A stretch of DNA of 64,000 nucleotides from Aptenodytes patagonicus. Taxonomy: Eukaryota; Chordata; Aves; Sphenisciformes; Spheniscidae. The notes beneath the pieces are model-generated. The model made no database searches. It saw only the letters and a list, made by a program, of their open reading frames with translations, and was not told where the DNA came from. The DNA lies in assembly GCF_965638725.1 (NCBI RefSeq), contig NC_134957.1:22406101-22470100 (forward strand), given 5' to 3'. Positions 22,222-34,900 of the stretch are shown here, one piece after another (position 1 is the stretch's first letter; each line of letters opens with the position of its first letter). A program made the position numbers and the translations under genes.

Positions 22222-25200
22222 GCCTCTCTAATCTGCTCTGCATCCACCTCTGCGTTTAAGGACATGGGAGGGGGTTTTGTGCCATATGGAAGCCTCACAT
22301 AGCAACAGCGATGTCTTTTTGCCAGCAGCAGTCAACAAACAAGCAAAGAAGATGTATGTTACCCATAGCTGCTGCTTATGGACAGAGGAAAAGATGGCTC
22401 CGGCTGTGCGAAGGTACCTGAGATGGAGAGCACAGCCTGCCACGGCTTTGCATGCTGCCTCACAGAAACGATCGTGGCGTGCTCTGGCCAACTGGCCCTG
22501 CTGGGACGGGATGACAGGGCTTCATGGTCAGCCCGTAATTAGCTGCAGTGACCATAATTAGCTGCAGCAACATTCAGCGCAGTGGCTGAGCGTGACGCTT
22601 GGAAATGGCTCAAGAATGGGAGATCAGACCCCGGGTAAGAACTAATCTCATAAATACTGGCGGGAAAGAGGAAGCTTCTGCTCCTCTAGGCTGTAATGGC
22701 ATTCTTGAGAGGAACCCCGCGTGTTTGCAAGAAAAGCTTAAATCCAGCTCTTCATTGGTGCTTTGCTTTCGCTGCTGGGCTTCCTGCCCTGCCGTGAGCC
22801 CAGTTCAGAGGAAGAGCCTGTGCGCTGCCATCCTGCAAGTGGCTCAGGCAGCCCTCGGAGCACCGGCTTTAGCTTTTACCAACGCTGCGGGCCGCCTTGG
22901 AAAGGCAAAGTCTGCATCACCGAGTAGCACTCAGGCCTGCCCTTGGGCTGCTAAAAGCTGAACAGTGCTAAAATCGAAGTCTTTTTGTCTTTTTGAGTGA
23001 TACCACAAGGTATCACAAGCCCTGACTGGATTTTTCTTTTAAAATGTGTATACTGAGCCATCTTAAAATGCAGAAACAGAAGCAATTGTCATCCAGAGAG
23101 AGACCAGCCAGCAGATATACCTAGAGGGTACCCATTCAAGAGCCTTTCCTGCAGACGAGCCGCCCAGGGAGATAACCCAGGCAGCCAAAGTGACATCGCA
23201 GGCTCTTATTGATCCCTGTCTCTGGGGGACAGAAGGACTTAAACAAACACAAGTGAGTTTCCGTGGAATTTTGCATCTTGCATCTCTGTCTCCCCCACAA
23301 AGCATAAGCGACACTTCTACCTCTCTTGGCTATACCTGCACCTGTTTTTTCTTTACCATCAGAATTCATTTAGAGATCTTCTAGACTGCATGATTATGCA
23401 AAATTAGGCTTCCCGCCTTTTAATGGAAATAACAATAGGGGTGGGTGGCTATAAAGGCAGCTGCAGACAGCAAATCCACTTGCAAAGAGAAAAGTACTTA
23501 AGGGATGTGTTCTCTGGAGCGCAAGACATTTTATAGCTAGGTTGTGTGGCAGAAGTGTCTCAAGAACGGTGGCTGTAAGCTGGCAAAGTGGGGATGCGGG
23601 TATCAAGGAAAACAGGAAACACGGAGCCAGACTGAGTGCTCAGTCTGTCCTGCCGTCTGAAATGCAGCACGAGTTACTGCAGCAGCAAACAGCGATCGTT
23701 CCTGCGAGTTGGTTTTGCCTATCACCACTTCAGGGAGTCACTCAGCATCACTGAACGTACCTTCAGACGATGACCGGGGGCAAATAACCTGGGTAATGCT
23801 TGACATACCAACCTATCAGACGCCATGTGTTTCTTATCGTTTTGCACGTTGCACATCTCCTACCTTCTTCTTTGAGAGGAGGTGAAAGGGAAACCGATGG
23901 CATTTAAAGAGTGGAAATGGAAAAGATGTCTTCAGATGTGGTACCAAAGCCATGATGACCAGGTCGTGCCTTACACTGTGCAATACTGTGTGATCATGGA
24001 AACCTTTATTTGGAGTGCAGGGCTGTGATTGACATGCTCCTGTTTCAATGCACTACCAGTACAGACAGAAGAAGATCTCTGCCAATTCTGAGCAGCATAA
24101 GGTACATGACCTACAGACGAGTCAATCTAATTTTATCCTGTAGCGAGCACTGGTGCACCTGTATAATGAATAGCACATTATCACATCCTTTGCTTGACTA
24201 TCTCAATATAATATATTTAGTCTTCATAGCCTTCGGTACATCATGTTATTTATTCTTTCATCTAATGTATTTGGAGCAACTTGCTAGCAAGATGCAGCCC
24301 TATTTATCCTTCTAAGGACAACAATAGCAGGAATAAATGTTAGACTAAAGGAAGGAATAAAATAAAATAGCAGATCTATTTGTGCTATGCCGAGATGCAT
24401 TTCTTGGCAGCCCCAGAGATTCAACAGTCTGGTATTTATCACAACGAAATGCAGAAATATCTGATGATTACATGAAGGAAAATAAAGAGACTGAGCATAA
24501 ACTGCAGACTGAGAGATAAGGGCACATTTTTACGGCAGGCAGCTGCTGAAGCAGTGGTATGTCATGTCAGCCCCGTGCTGCAGCAGAGGAGGGTGCACAG
24601 GACAGGGCAGTGAGGGGGGCAGAGCTGAAACCAGTGATAAACAGGACAGTTTAATACCAAGGAGGAGAACTAGGCAGCCTAGTTCCACATTATTTAACAC
24701 CATGAGGATTATTTTTAAGGAATTTATCCCTCCTTCATCTCCCATCGGATAATGCTGCAAAATGCTATTGTTGGCTATGGAGACTATTTAAGATCTTGCT
24801 TTTTGAAACGAGCACCTGGCGTGGCGTTAGGTGAGAGGAGTCTGTCCGGCAGCACCCGGAGCTGCGTCAGAGATTTAGCATCGACCCGAGTCCCTCAAGG
24901 ACGTGGTCTGCCCCTGGCTACAAGGTGGGTCCCGCCCTTGAGGCGCACGCTGGATTTGGCCCTGGCTCTGTTTGAAGGTGGGTGCTTGGCATGACCCCTC
25001 TGCAATGCGCCCTGATGCTATGGGGATGGGTTGCACTATTATGGACCCTCTCTATGAACAGGCTTAACACCCTCAGGGGTTTTTGTGGGTAGAGTGGAGG
25101 TGAGTTTCTCTCTTGGAGGGTGGGAAATTCCAGTCTCAGTTGGCGTTATGATGCCAGGATTATTGAAATCAAGAGTTGAAGAGTAAGTTTTATTATCTAA

Positions 25201-28200
25201 TCTGAAAGGCCCAGGGAGCTCAGGGAGCTCCTGGTGCGAGTGAGACAGTCACTGTACAGCTTTGGTCAAGGTTGCTTGAAGTTAGGGTTAGTATTTGAGA
25301 ACAGAAAGGTACAAATCTCTCAATTATTGCCAAGTCTGTAAAGTCTGCTAACCTAGAGGAAACGTGCTGAGATGGAGGCTCATGTTGGCTACGCAGAGCA
25401 GGTGCCGTGTTGTCGAGCAAGGAGTGATCACCAGTTTAACTTTAGGGCTATGGCTGTGAACTGGGTTAAGATTTCAGTTCAAAAAAGAAAACGTGCCGTT
25501 GCCTGGACTGTTCTGGACATCGCACAGGCCATGTTCTTGGTTGAAGGATGCAGGATGAAGGATGGTGATGAAATTCATTATTCTGTACAGAGGGAGAGAA
25601 GCTCCTGGTTTTTAGCAGTTGCATCCCAGTGGTGGAAGTCCTCCATTTCCCTGACACAAGCACAGAGCCGAAGTAACACACGATCCTTCTGTTTTGGTTT
25701 CATTTCATCCTTTTACAGTATGGCATATTTGCTGCAAGATTAAAGGGAATGATGAATTGCACTCTAGAGCTGGCATTTCCTAAGGACAATTCAATAAAAA
25801 CATACGGGCATGCTGCATATGATACAGATCTTACATTCTTTGTAGGGTTAACATAGGTAGTAGCATGAGTCTCTGCCTGGCAAATTCTTCTGACAGATGC
25901 TTTCCTCATCCTCTCTGCCCCAAATAAAACCACCAGCCTTTTAAGATCGATAATCTCCTCTCATGCAGGTGAGGAGATTGCCGAGTTACCCCAGTAGCCT
26001 CCTAGGCTGGAGTGCAGACCCTGTCACTCAACAGTGCCAAGGGCATCAGAAGCAATTAAAGAAAAATGAGAATTGATTGGAAGAATGTAATAATCATTCA
26101 TCTAGCTGGGGAAAAAAAGGATTTTATCATTGATATATTAGAAAGAGTAACATTTACTCCCTGATAAGCATTATGGCACCCACAGAAGTAAGTCTGAAAC
26201 CTCAAGGACTTGTACCATAAATGATTTAATTCTAAAGAACAAGAAAACAATAATGTTGCAAATCAATCCAAGAGGCTAAGAAGGCTAGAAGTGGGCAGGG
26301 GAAGGCTTTCTCACTCCAGTCTTGGCCCAAAGTAAGAAGCCAAGTATCTCCCTGGACCCCATGCCTGCCTTTCCATAGCAATTTTGCTTCCCAGCATATC
26401 ATGCCCAGCTTGTTTTTGTAATCACTCTTGCAGCTACTCTTGGAAATACACGGACGTTCACCCTTCGCGATTCTCACGTGTCCTGTCCTATTGAGGCAGA
26501 CGTGCTCACTGCAGGGTAAACTTGAATGGGGATGGTGACCTCCGGGTACAGAGGATAGGAAAACCAAAGATGAGTAACAAAGCAAGGTGGTTTTGAGGGA
26601 GAAACTGAAAACTGCCATAGCCTGTAAGTATCTCTGCCTGTGCTTTAGTGGCTGCCCTTGGACAGGCAGTTTTGTCACTCTGTGCTCAGCTTCTCGTTGC
26701 TCTAACAAGGGACAAGGAGCTTCATTGATCTTTGTGAAGCGTGCAGTAAGCGCCACATTTTTCTTTCATCTTCTGGATGTCCCTGCTATAGAACACATAC
26801 ATCAAACCCTGCCCATAATGGAGTAATTAAATGGCACTGCTAAAGGGATGTCATAGGATGGGACTGATTACAGCTCACCCAGAAATGTCTTCCCAAGTCC
26901 CAGGCCCTTTGACGTGATTCTCCCCCCTTTCTCTGAATTTCTTCCTGCATTAATTTCAGCCAGTCCTGGGATTATTTGAAAAAGGGCCTTGGGGGACTTG
27001 TTCAAAGGCACTGCCACCACGGACGACTTTGCTTTCTGAACTGAAGCATTTCACTCCTATCTGTCTGGACATATGAGCTGCTCAGCACTGCTTCATTAGG
27101 CAAGTTATTTTTAAATTCCCAGAAAGAGCAAAACATTGAGAGAGGAATTAGCATTTGCTGTTGAAACAGCTGCAAAAAAGAATAGGCAGAACACCCACTC
27201 CGGGCCCCTCCTGCTAGCCCTGTGATTAACCAGACGGCAGTACCCAAAGTCACTGACACACGCTCAAGCTGCACGAGATGTTAGGAATCGTAAGAAAATG
27301 TCTTTGAAAGATCTCTCTTCCCTCCAACCCCATCCTGTGTTTCCCACTTTCTCTTTCCCCCATTTTTCTCTTAAGGACCTTGACACTTAAAAACCCCTCC
27401 ATTCTGGTTTCTCAACACAAATGAATGAAAAGATAAAGCCTGCCCAGGGTCCTTGCTTCCCCTAAACAATAACTAAAACCCAGCAGGCACCCGATACTTT
27501 CAAAATGCCAAGGGACAGCAATAAAGCTGACGTTATTTGGTAGTACTCTCGCCTGGTAACATGTTTTAGCTTCCCAATGGCTAATACTGCTCTTACAGCA
27601 CGGAGTTAAAGCAGAAGGCATGGCAATAAAACTGTTAGAGGCACGTTTTGGTAGCTGTCTTTTTGCAAATGCTGATTGCCCTGCGGCTTGTGCTGCTCAG
27701 GGCAGCTATGGCTCACACTGATAATGTTACGCGGGTGGAAAAAAGTGTTGGAAAGCTGTAGCCCATTACAGAAATGGCTTAAACCTGAAAAGGGAGGAGA
27801 GATGACTCAAAATGGCCTTTTCGCCTAACTGGGAGCACACACGTATTGCAGCTAAGGCTGCCTGCGCCTGCCTGCTTCACCTCTTCCCTTCGCCCCTGCC
27901 TGCAGTCACAGTATTTCTGTATTTATTCAGAAGAAAGCTAGCAGGAGCTGTTCTAATAACCTGCTCCCAATTCCAGCCTAACGAAGGCTGCCGGATTCCT
28001 CTGAATTAATTCTTGTTCAAACTAGAGTGTTTCCTTTGGAAAAAAAAAAAATCTCATTAAGTATTTCCAGTGATTCTTCAGTGACAGGCACTCTGCCATA
28101 GTCGGCAAATTGTGGGTGGACTGTTTCAGTGGACAACTTTCCCCACTGCTAAAAATATACAGCAACCTATTTTGATGTCCAGCTACCAAACACCACTTTG

Positions 28201-28500
28201 CCAGATAAAGAACGCTTTAGTGTTAAATCTGCCACGTGCCTTCCTAGAGACTGCATTTAAAATGTCCCTTAACCTTTTAGTCCTTAATAAACTGTGTTCC
28301 TTGGGTGTTTTCTCATGAAGGGGTGTTTTCCAGCCCTCGGGGAAGTCTTCCTGGTGCCCACAACAGAGGTACTAAAACCCTCCTTGTCTTCCTTGGTGTC
28401 TCCCTTTTTGGTTCCATGGAAGCATTAGCGCCTCTTGGCAGAGCATCTCATTAGGAGCTCATGTTCAGCTGATTATTCCTCTTCTGAATCACTGTTTTCT
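22222..28500. other. Intergenic or UPRT upstream intron, no exon recognised
   Basis: No translation matches the conserved UPRT middle region expected here, and no other gene is recognisable. A direct repeat of TAATTAGCTGCAG occurs at about 22,535 and 22,556. A perfect 9-bp stem, AATCTCCTC/GAGGAGATT with a 10-base loop, lies at 25,952-25,979. Confidence 0.45.
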
Positions 28501-28529
28501 ATGACTTTGTCACCCGCCCCGTAGTCCAG

Positions 28530-28990
28530 CTGCCGCTCTATTCTTAGGCTGATGACTTTACATCTGGTGGCATTGAAAAACATGTTGTTTACTTAAGCTC
28601 AGCTCATTAAGTGATCCAGATTAGGTTTGGTACCAGTGACCTGCCCCTAACTTCTGTGCACCTGCAGATCACCAGTAATGATTTTATATTTTCTTGTAGG
28701 TCACTGATCACACATTAAGCGGTGTGGGGTCAAGAAGCGATAGGAAGGGAGCTGTGCCTTGTTCAGTGCTGCTTCTGCTTACAATTACACTCGGAGACCT
28801 ATCAGTTAGTTTTCAGTCCAATTAATATTTGTCATATTGACTTACATCGTTCCTCTTTCTCAAGCAAAATATCGTGAAAGACAAGATCAGGTGTCTTACT
28901 AACTGAAGGTTTATTCTATCATCAGCACTACTACTTTAAACCACCTCTTACCTACATTATTCTACATTATTTTGCTTGGCATTGCTGTCA
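28530..28990 (-). mobile_element. Ancient CR1/L3-like LINE remnant, antisense
   Basis: The order of diverged motifs follows the antisense of an old CR1-type reverse transcriptase: TAATGATTTTATATTTTCTT, GGTCACTGATCACACATTAA, GAGACCTATCAGTTAGTTTT, then AAGACAAGATCAGGTGTC and a stretch about TTCTATCATCAGCACTACTA. It is heavily decayed with no open frame. The match is from memory of old amniote LINE fragments. Confidence 0.55.
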
Positions 28991-29033
28991 GCATGACAGA
29001 CACATCACATTTGCTCCAGTAAACGCAATACTT

Positions 29034-29047
29034 CCCCCCCCCCCCCC
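29034..29047. repeat. C14 homopolymer
   Basis: Uninterrupted C run just upstream of a UPRT exon. Confidence 0.9.
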
Positions 29048-29129
29048 AGATGGGCTCAGCCTTTAACTGAGTCTTCTGTAGGGCCCTGCTTTATCACAAA
29101 ATGCGATATCCCTACCATTTCTTTTGCAG

Positions 29130-29226
29130 GCAGGCTTGTGCTTGTTCGTGACCACTCCAACAGGACACAAGTACGAAGGAGTCAGATTTGAAAAGGGAAA
29201 CTGCGGAGTCAGCATAATGAGAAGCG
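29130..29226 (+). CDS. UPRT: UPRT exon (VTTPTGHKYEGV...)
   Basis: Acceptor TTCTTTTGCAG at 29,119-29,129 (or a second AG at 29,132-29,133) and donor G|GTAGGC at 29,227. The first codons read AGLCLF before VTTPTG, which differs from the ...ECMVTTPTG expected by homology and seems one residue longer, so the start is the weak point. Confidence 0.85.
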
Positions 29227-31985
29227 GTAGGCAGTTTCTGGTCGTTGAATGAGCACGAATTAAACGTTTGGGAAACCTGTAACCAACTTCCTTGCAAAAA
29301 TGTGCAACAACACTTCTCTACAGCCAGGTCTTACCCAAACCTGCCGGTTGTTATTCTTTCTTAGGTAGCCTTGATCACAGAATGTCAAGTATTATGTTTC
29401 ATTAACTCTTTAGGAGCCAAAGAGCTGCAAGAGATTTCACCTGGCCTCTTCTCTAGCAGCCGTTACCTGCGAGAGGCCAGGCCAACTGCCCTTCCTTGTT
29501 TGACTTCTGCTCAGGGAGGGGTCCCCAAACCAACCATGCTCCGTGGTGGCAGAGTCACTGTTATTTTGCCCAATGCTGCGGAAACCTTTGTGCCTGTGAT
29601 GTAAAATCCAGTGGCTCCACAGCTTCCTGCACTACGTTTTGCACCGCGGTGCCTCTGGGCAGAGCTCAAAGACGTTCTCCAAACCCCATTCGTTTGTTTT
29701 GACGTTTCCAGCTCTCACCTTTGAGAGCTTAGCACTGGTGTGTGGGAACACTAATACCCGGGAGCTAAGTAACACCAAGTAGACTTGTTTTTCTGTCTAA
29801 ACAGAGAAAAAAGGAAAAATCGCTTCAAGTGTTTTTAACACTTGGAACCGAGAAAAAAAATAATCTCCTTTTTAGAACTCTTCACCAATACAGTATTGGG
29901 ACTGTCTATTTAATGGTAGCATCTTGCAATTGTGCCGTTTCTCAGTGTGTAACAATGTGGCGTTGGTTTTTTTGCTGCTCGTTTTGAGGGGAGGCAATGG
30001 AACAAGGTTTACGAGACTGCTGTAGATCAATCCGCATAGGAAAAATCCTGATACAGAGCGACGAGGAGACTCAAAGAGCGAAAGTGTACTATGCTAAGTT
30101 TCCACCAGACATTTACAGGAGAAAAGTTCTTCTTATGTACCCAATACTAAGTAAGTGTCTTTCATCATTATGTACAGTGAGTGCGCTGAATTTAAAGGCA
30201 GATTTCCAAATTTCAGGGGCTTTGATTAGGTTTTTTGCTTGGTTTAGGCGACATAGTAGGGAATTTATCAGGCTGTGCCAGAATACGTATTAGTCAGCCT
30301 GCACCAGCATGAATGCAGAGCAAATCACTTGGGCATGCCTCCGTTTGTGAGAAAGGTTGAAGCATTAAGACTTGATACAAATGTCATTTTTTAAATTTTG
30401 CCACGAGAAAAGACTCAAACAGTATTTTCCTCATGCTATTAAAAGACATTGTTGGATTACAGATCTTAGAAGTAAATTACTTTAAAATTAAATACAGTTA
30501 ATGCTACCAAAAAAAAATTAAACCTGGTAAGCGTGGCAAGGAGTTTGTCAGACTTTTCCAGTCTAAGATTTAATTCTGGTTCTACACACGGAGCTCTTAA
30601 TTGCCATTTTACTATTTTAGATGAGTTTTCTTGCCTCGGGGCTTTAATAAAATCCACCGACTTCAGTGCTGAAAACGTGGCAGAGTTGGCTGTTTCGGAG
30701 TAGAGATGAAGTTCCTTCATCGGGAGGCCAAAGTTTTCTACAATTAATACGTGCAGAGGTGATAGTTTCCAGTGGGAAGGGACAGTATCACCATTCGGTC
30801 ACACACCAATGTTAACATGGATATTCTCGGGTGGCCTAGGACAAGTTCTTCCACCGGGGGCGGGGGGGAAGAAATAAAAATCTCCCTTTTTCCCCTTTTA
30901 GGTACTGGTAATACTGTCATTGAGGCTGTCAAAGTTCTTGTAGAACATGGCGTACAACCAAGTGTCATTATCCTGCTAAGCCTATTCTCCACGCCTCACG
31001 GTAAGTTGAGGGGGTGCAAGGGGGACGGAGGGCTGAGCACAGGTACGTTTAACGGGGAAGAGTTACGTTAGTCACGCTTCAGACAGCGGCGAAGAGCTGT
31101 TCCTTTGCAAGTAACGACAGCAGCATCGCTTCGCTCAGAAGAGAGGTTTGGGTTTTTGGCTGAATCGTAAAACCGAGAGTGAACAGCGACACGTGTGGTG
31201 TGGGCAGGGGAGTGGGCTAGCAGAAAGGAAAAGGCCTGTTACACCTAATGGCAAAACTGCAGATGGTGACGTATTCCTAAAAGCAGGAATCTGCAGCGCT
31301 GCCAGGTACACAAAATGCTTCAGTGGCTCACAAAGCCACTCCTGCTGTTGCTCTGGACTGCAGCAGCCCACGGATGGTGTTGAGTTGGTCCGCCACCAAA
31401 AGAATACCAGTTCTGTAAGGAGCGTGAGGTAAATGAAGCTACAGAACTGTCCTGTCCGCACGTTAAAGATCTTGCCTTGTAAAAGGGGATCCAAAAAAGG
31501 AACATCTGTTTCTGTGAAGTAGGAAAATGGATCGTGTGCGCTGTTTTAAAAATGGGCCGTGGCAGAAATCACTATCAAAAAAGTCAACTGACCGGCAGAG
31601 AGCCATTCCTGGCAGTCTGTAACCACGTTGGCGATTAGATTGGGAGTATACGTGTACGGTAAAGAAAAGAAAAACCAAATAAGAAAACCCAAAAAAGCAA
31701 TCCACTAATTTCGGGAAGTTTTTCCTCATAGACAGTCAGCTAAGGCAGAAACGTGAAGCGGAGATGGAAGAAGAGAGCCCGATTTATCTACGGAATTCTG
31801 CTAATCGTGGTTTAACGTGTGGTGCTGAAATACAGCTGCGGTGCTGTAGTCCTTATTGCCTTTGCCCTCTCTCAAAAGGTGCCAAGTCCATCATCCAGGA
31901 ATTCCCAGAGATCACAATTTTAACTACAGAAGTTCATCCTGTTGCACCAACACACTTCGGACAGAAGTATTTTGGAACAGACTGA
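29130..31985 (+). CDS. UPRT: UPRT, uracil phosphoribosyltransferase homolog, C-terminal half in four exons (5' exons not found)
   Basis: Exons 29,130-29,226, 29,989-30,150, 30,902-31,000 and 31,879-31,985 join in frame to give 154 residues ending in ...HFGQKYFGTD and a TGA. They cover the PRTase core: VTTPTGHKYEGVRFEKGNC, MEQGLRDCCRSIRIGKILI, YAKFPPDIYRRKVLLMYPIL, STGNTVIEAVKVLVEHGVQ. The PRPP-binding loop is MYPILSTGNT where active microbial enzymes carry DPMLATGGS-type residues; vertebrate UPRT is reported not to have detectable uracil PRTase activity, so its substrate is unclear. It is expected in the nucleus and cytoplasm. The human protein is about 309 aa, so roughly half is encoded here. 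The N-terminal exons should lie upstream on this strand but were not recognised. Multiple introns rule out a processed copy. Confidence 0.93.
29989..30150 (+). CDS. UPRT: UPRT exon (EAMEQGLRDCCRS...)
   Basis: Acceptor ...TCGTTTTGAG ends at 29,988; the split Gly codon is completed by GG. Donor A|GTAAGT at 30,151. It encodes GEAMEQGL through YRRKVLLMYPIL. Confidence 0.93.
30902..31000 (+). CDS. UPRT: UPRT exon (STGNTVIEAVKV...)
   Basis: Acceptor CCCCTTTTAG ends at 30,901; donor G|GTAAGT at 31,001. It encodes the PRPP-loop end through LLSLFSTPH. Confidence 0.95.
31879..31985 (+). CDS. UPRT: UPRT last coding exon
   Basis: Acceptor CTCTCTCAAAAG ends at 31,878. It encodes GAKSIIQEFPEI through HFGQKYFGTD and stops at TGA 31,983-31,985. 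Confidence 0.95.
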
Positions 31986-34900
31986 CACACGGAACAAACG
32001 GATATGACTATATGATGAGACAAGAGGGGCTTTCCTACGTTTTATTATTGTGGAGTTGGTTGAGGGCACGTTTAAAAATCTTTTTGGCCAGAGGGGGAAA
32101 TACTTGACTTGGATCAGTTCGGGTCAGTTACTGCCTGAACGCTGAATCAGGTGCAGTAACGAAGCACTCTGTCATTACAAAGTCAAGCATCTCAATGTTG
32201 GGGTTCTATACATTGCTACACTCTCTGCTTTAACTTATTTATTCTTCTGTAGCCTGAATTTTTTGGTGCAACTGGATTTACAGCACCTAACTAGGTAGAG
32301 ACTGACAGTAAACGTCATGAAAGAAATCCTTTGGGCCTTTTCCATAATGCATCATACAGACCTATCCTACAGACTGCACCAGTGAAAGGGGAAATGGATT
32401 TTGCCCCTCAAAGAGCTATTTGCATGTTAAAAAAACTACCATGCACTCGGCTGAATACTTTATCTCTTTTGCTACCTGCAGCAGTGACTACAGACAGCCT
32501 GAGGATTTCTGTTTTCCAGTGCATTTACCTAGCATATTCGACAGAACTTTACACACCCTGCATTTAACACATTCTTTGTATGCAACTTTCTTTCAGAAGC
32601 TAAGGAAAAAAAAAGTCAATTTAAAAAGTAAATAGCAGCCCGGCTTTAAAACCACAGGTAGCAGGGGGCGCAGTCAAAATTACTGCTTTTACGCTGCCCA
32701 GATCTCTAGTTAACAGCCTTTTGAAAGGCCAAAAATACTAATTGGAAAAAACTGCATTCTCCTTAGTAGGCCATCTGCAATTATGCTTGTGGCATCGGCT
32801 GCAATAATGCACCGAGCAAAAAGATCTCGGCATCGGTATTTTGAGAAACACGAAGTTTCCCCGCAGGGATCTGACTGTTCATTTACGTGCTGCCTTGAAG
32901 AGCACAGACGCATAATGTCTTCAGCAAACGCCACGCTGACGCCGTCCTCCTGGACACCCACCTTTCACTGCAGCTTTCTGCACTCAGCTTTAACCACGGG
33001 ATGCAGAGGAACCTGCCCGACTGTTCTGTGGCACTGGAACGCAGCGTAAGCGGCACAAAGGCCAGGTGTAGCGTAAGGCTGTCGCCTTCAAGTAAGCAGA
33101 AGAGAACAAAATGCAGCTTGTTCAGTCACTCAGACACGCGTTTCCTCCGCATTTTGTTCTGCCTCATTTTTACACAACTTTTGTGTTTGTTTCATGTTTC
33201 ATTCTGAAGCTTTCACAAATCCGACGTGTGAATATTCTTTGAAGTGGTTCTGAAACCATCAAACTATTTAGTGTTTCTACCTGGGCAAGAGTTTGTCATA
33301 ACCAAGTGAGGCTGAGCTGCTTTTAAGGGAAGGGAAAAATCAGCCATAACTAATTACAAGAAAAGTTACTGAGTAAGAGCAAGTTACTTGGAAACCTTTA
33401 AAACTGGTTCTAGATCTGAGCTGGGCAGCTGCGTTATCATAAAGACATCCGTTTTAATAATAATTAGAAGACAAAAATTGACTTTATATACTACCTAATG
33501 GACAGTGCTGCAGCTGGACAGCAGGCAGGGCTACTGCCTGCAGATCTTGTAGGTAGCTCTTCTGCTGCTGCTGCTTGGCAGAGAAACAACACTGAAAGAA
33601 TGACACGGCTGTAAACAGAACCAAACCCAGAAAGGGTACAGGAACCTGCTCAGAAAAATCCCGTAAATCCACGCAGCTTCAGACACAGCTCTGATACTCC
33701 TATCTTAGAAATACACTTCTGTTGACAGAATGAAACAGAAAGTCACCAAATCATCCTCCTGTTCTTACATACGAGGAATTTAGAGTTTTAAAAGGCACAA
33801 ATAGCACCTCTGTTGGTGCTAAATTCCTATACATCTCCTATTGTGTTTAGCTGCCATCTTCCTCTCAAGATCCCCCTGCAGAACACATTTTGCCAGAAAT
33901 GAGGCGATTAATTCTACTGCCATCTTTCATCAAACACAGCTTAAGGTCCACCACGAGATTTACATTAGAAATACAGGTTTAGTTTGATAGGATTGAGGTG
34001 CTGGAGCGCGTCCAAAGAAGGGCAACGAGGCTGGTGAAGGGTCTGGAGAACAAGTCTGATGAGGAGCGGCTGAGGGAACTGGGGTTGTTCAGCCTGGAGA
34101 AAAGGAGGCTCAGGGGAGACCTTATCGCTCTCTACAACTACCTGAAAGGAGGTTGTAGCGAGGTGAGTGTCAGTCTCTTTTCCCAAGTAACACGCGATAG
34201 GACAAGAGGAAATGGCCTCAAGTTGCACCAGGGGAGGTTTAGATTGGATATTCGGAAAAATTTCTTCACCGAAAGGGTTGTCAAGGATTGGAACAGGCTG
34301 CCCAGGGAAGTGGTGGAGTCACCATCCCCTGGAGGTATTTAAAAAACCAGGGACATGGTTTAGTGGTGGACTTGGCAGTGCTAGGTTAACGGTTGGACTC
34401 GATCTTAAAGGTCTTTTCCAAGCTAAATGATTCTATGATTCTATGATTCTGCCTGCTCCCCAAACAGGCTGGGAATTTAAAAGCTCGGATATGGAGGGAC
34501 GGTACCTGAGTATGTAAGTTCTCCCGAGAGCACAGCACTGCCAAACAAGACCTAGATCAGAATTTAGCAAATTACTGAACACTATTAAAAATGCCTCTTT
34601 TAAGGTGCAAAATTCTCCTCCAGCTCTTTAAAACTCTAGCATGCCAGACCTGCTGATTTAAAAATAACCAGCTGGAATAAGCTCCTGAGATATCGTTTGA
34701 ATGGAAAATACTTTGTTGTATAAGACATAAATATGGGCTTCTCTGCCCACCAGAAGAGAAGGGACCCTCCATCCGCCTGCCTACCGAAGGAGAGGGCCTG
34801 TCGCCAGCACGGTACAGCAATGAAGGCAGAGTACTGAGATGGAGAAAAGAGCAAAGTTAGACTGTTAGGAATTGTTATATCCTTAGGTTTCCTCTCAAGT

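Noticed and set aside
25952..25979. 9-bp perfect hairpin considered as a microRNA precursor
   Set aside because: The stem is far too short for a pre-miRNA.
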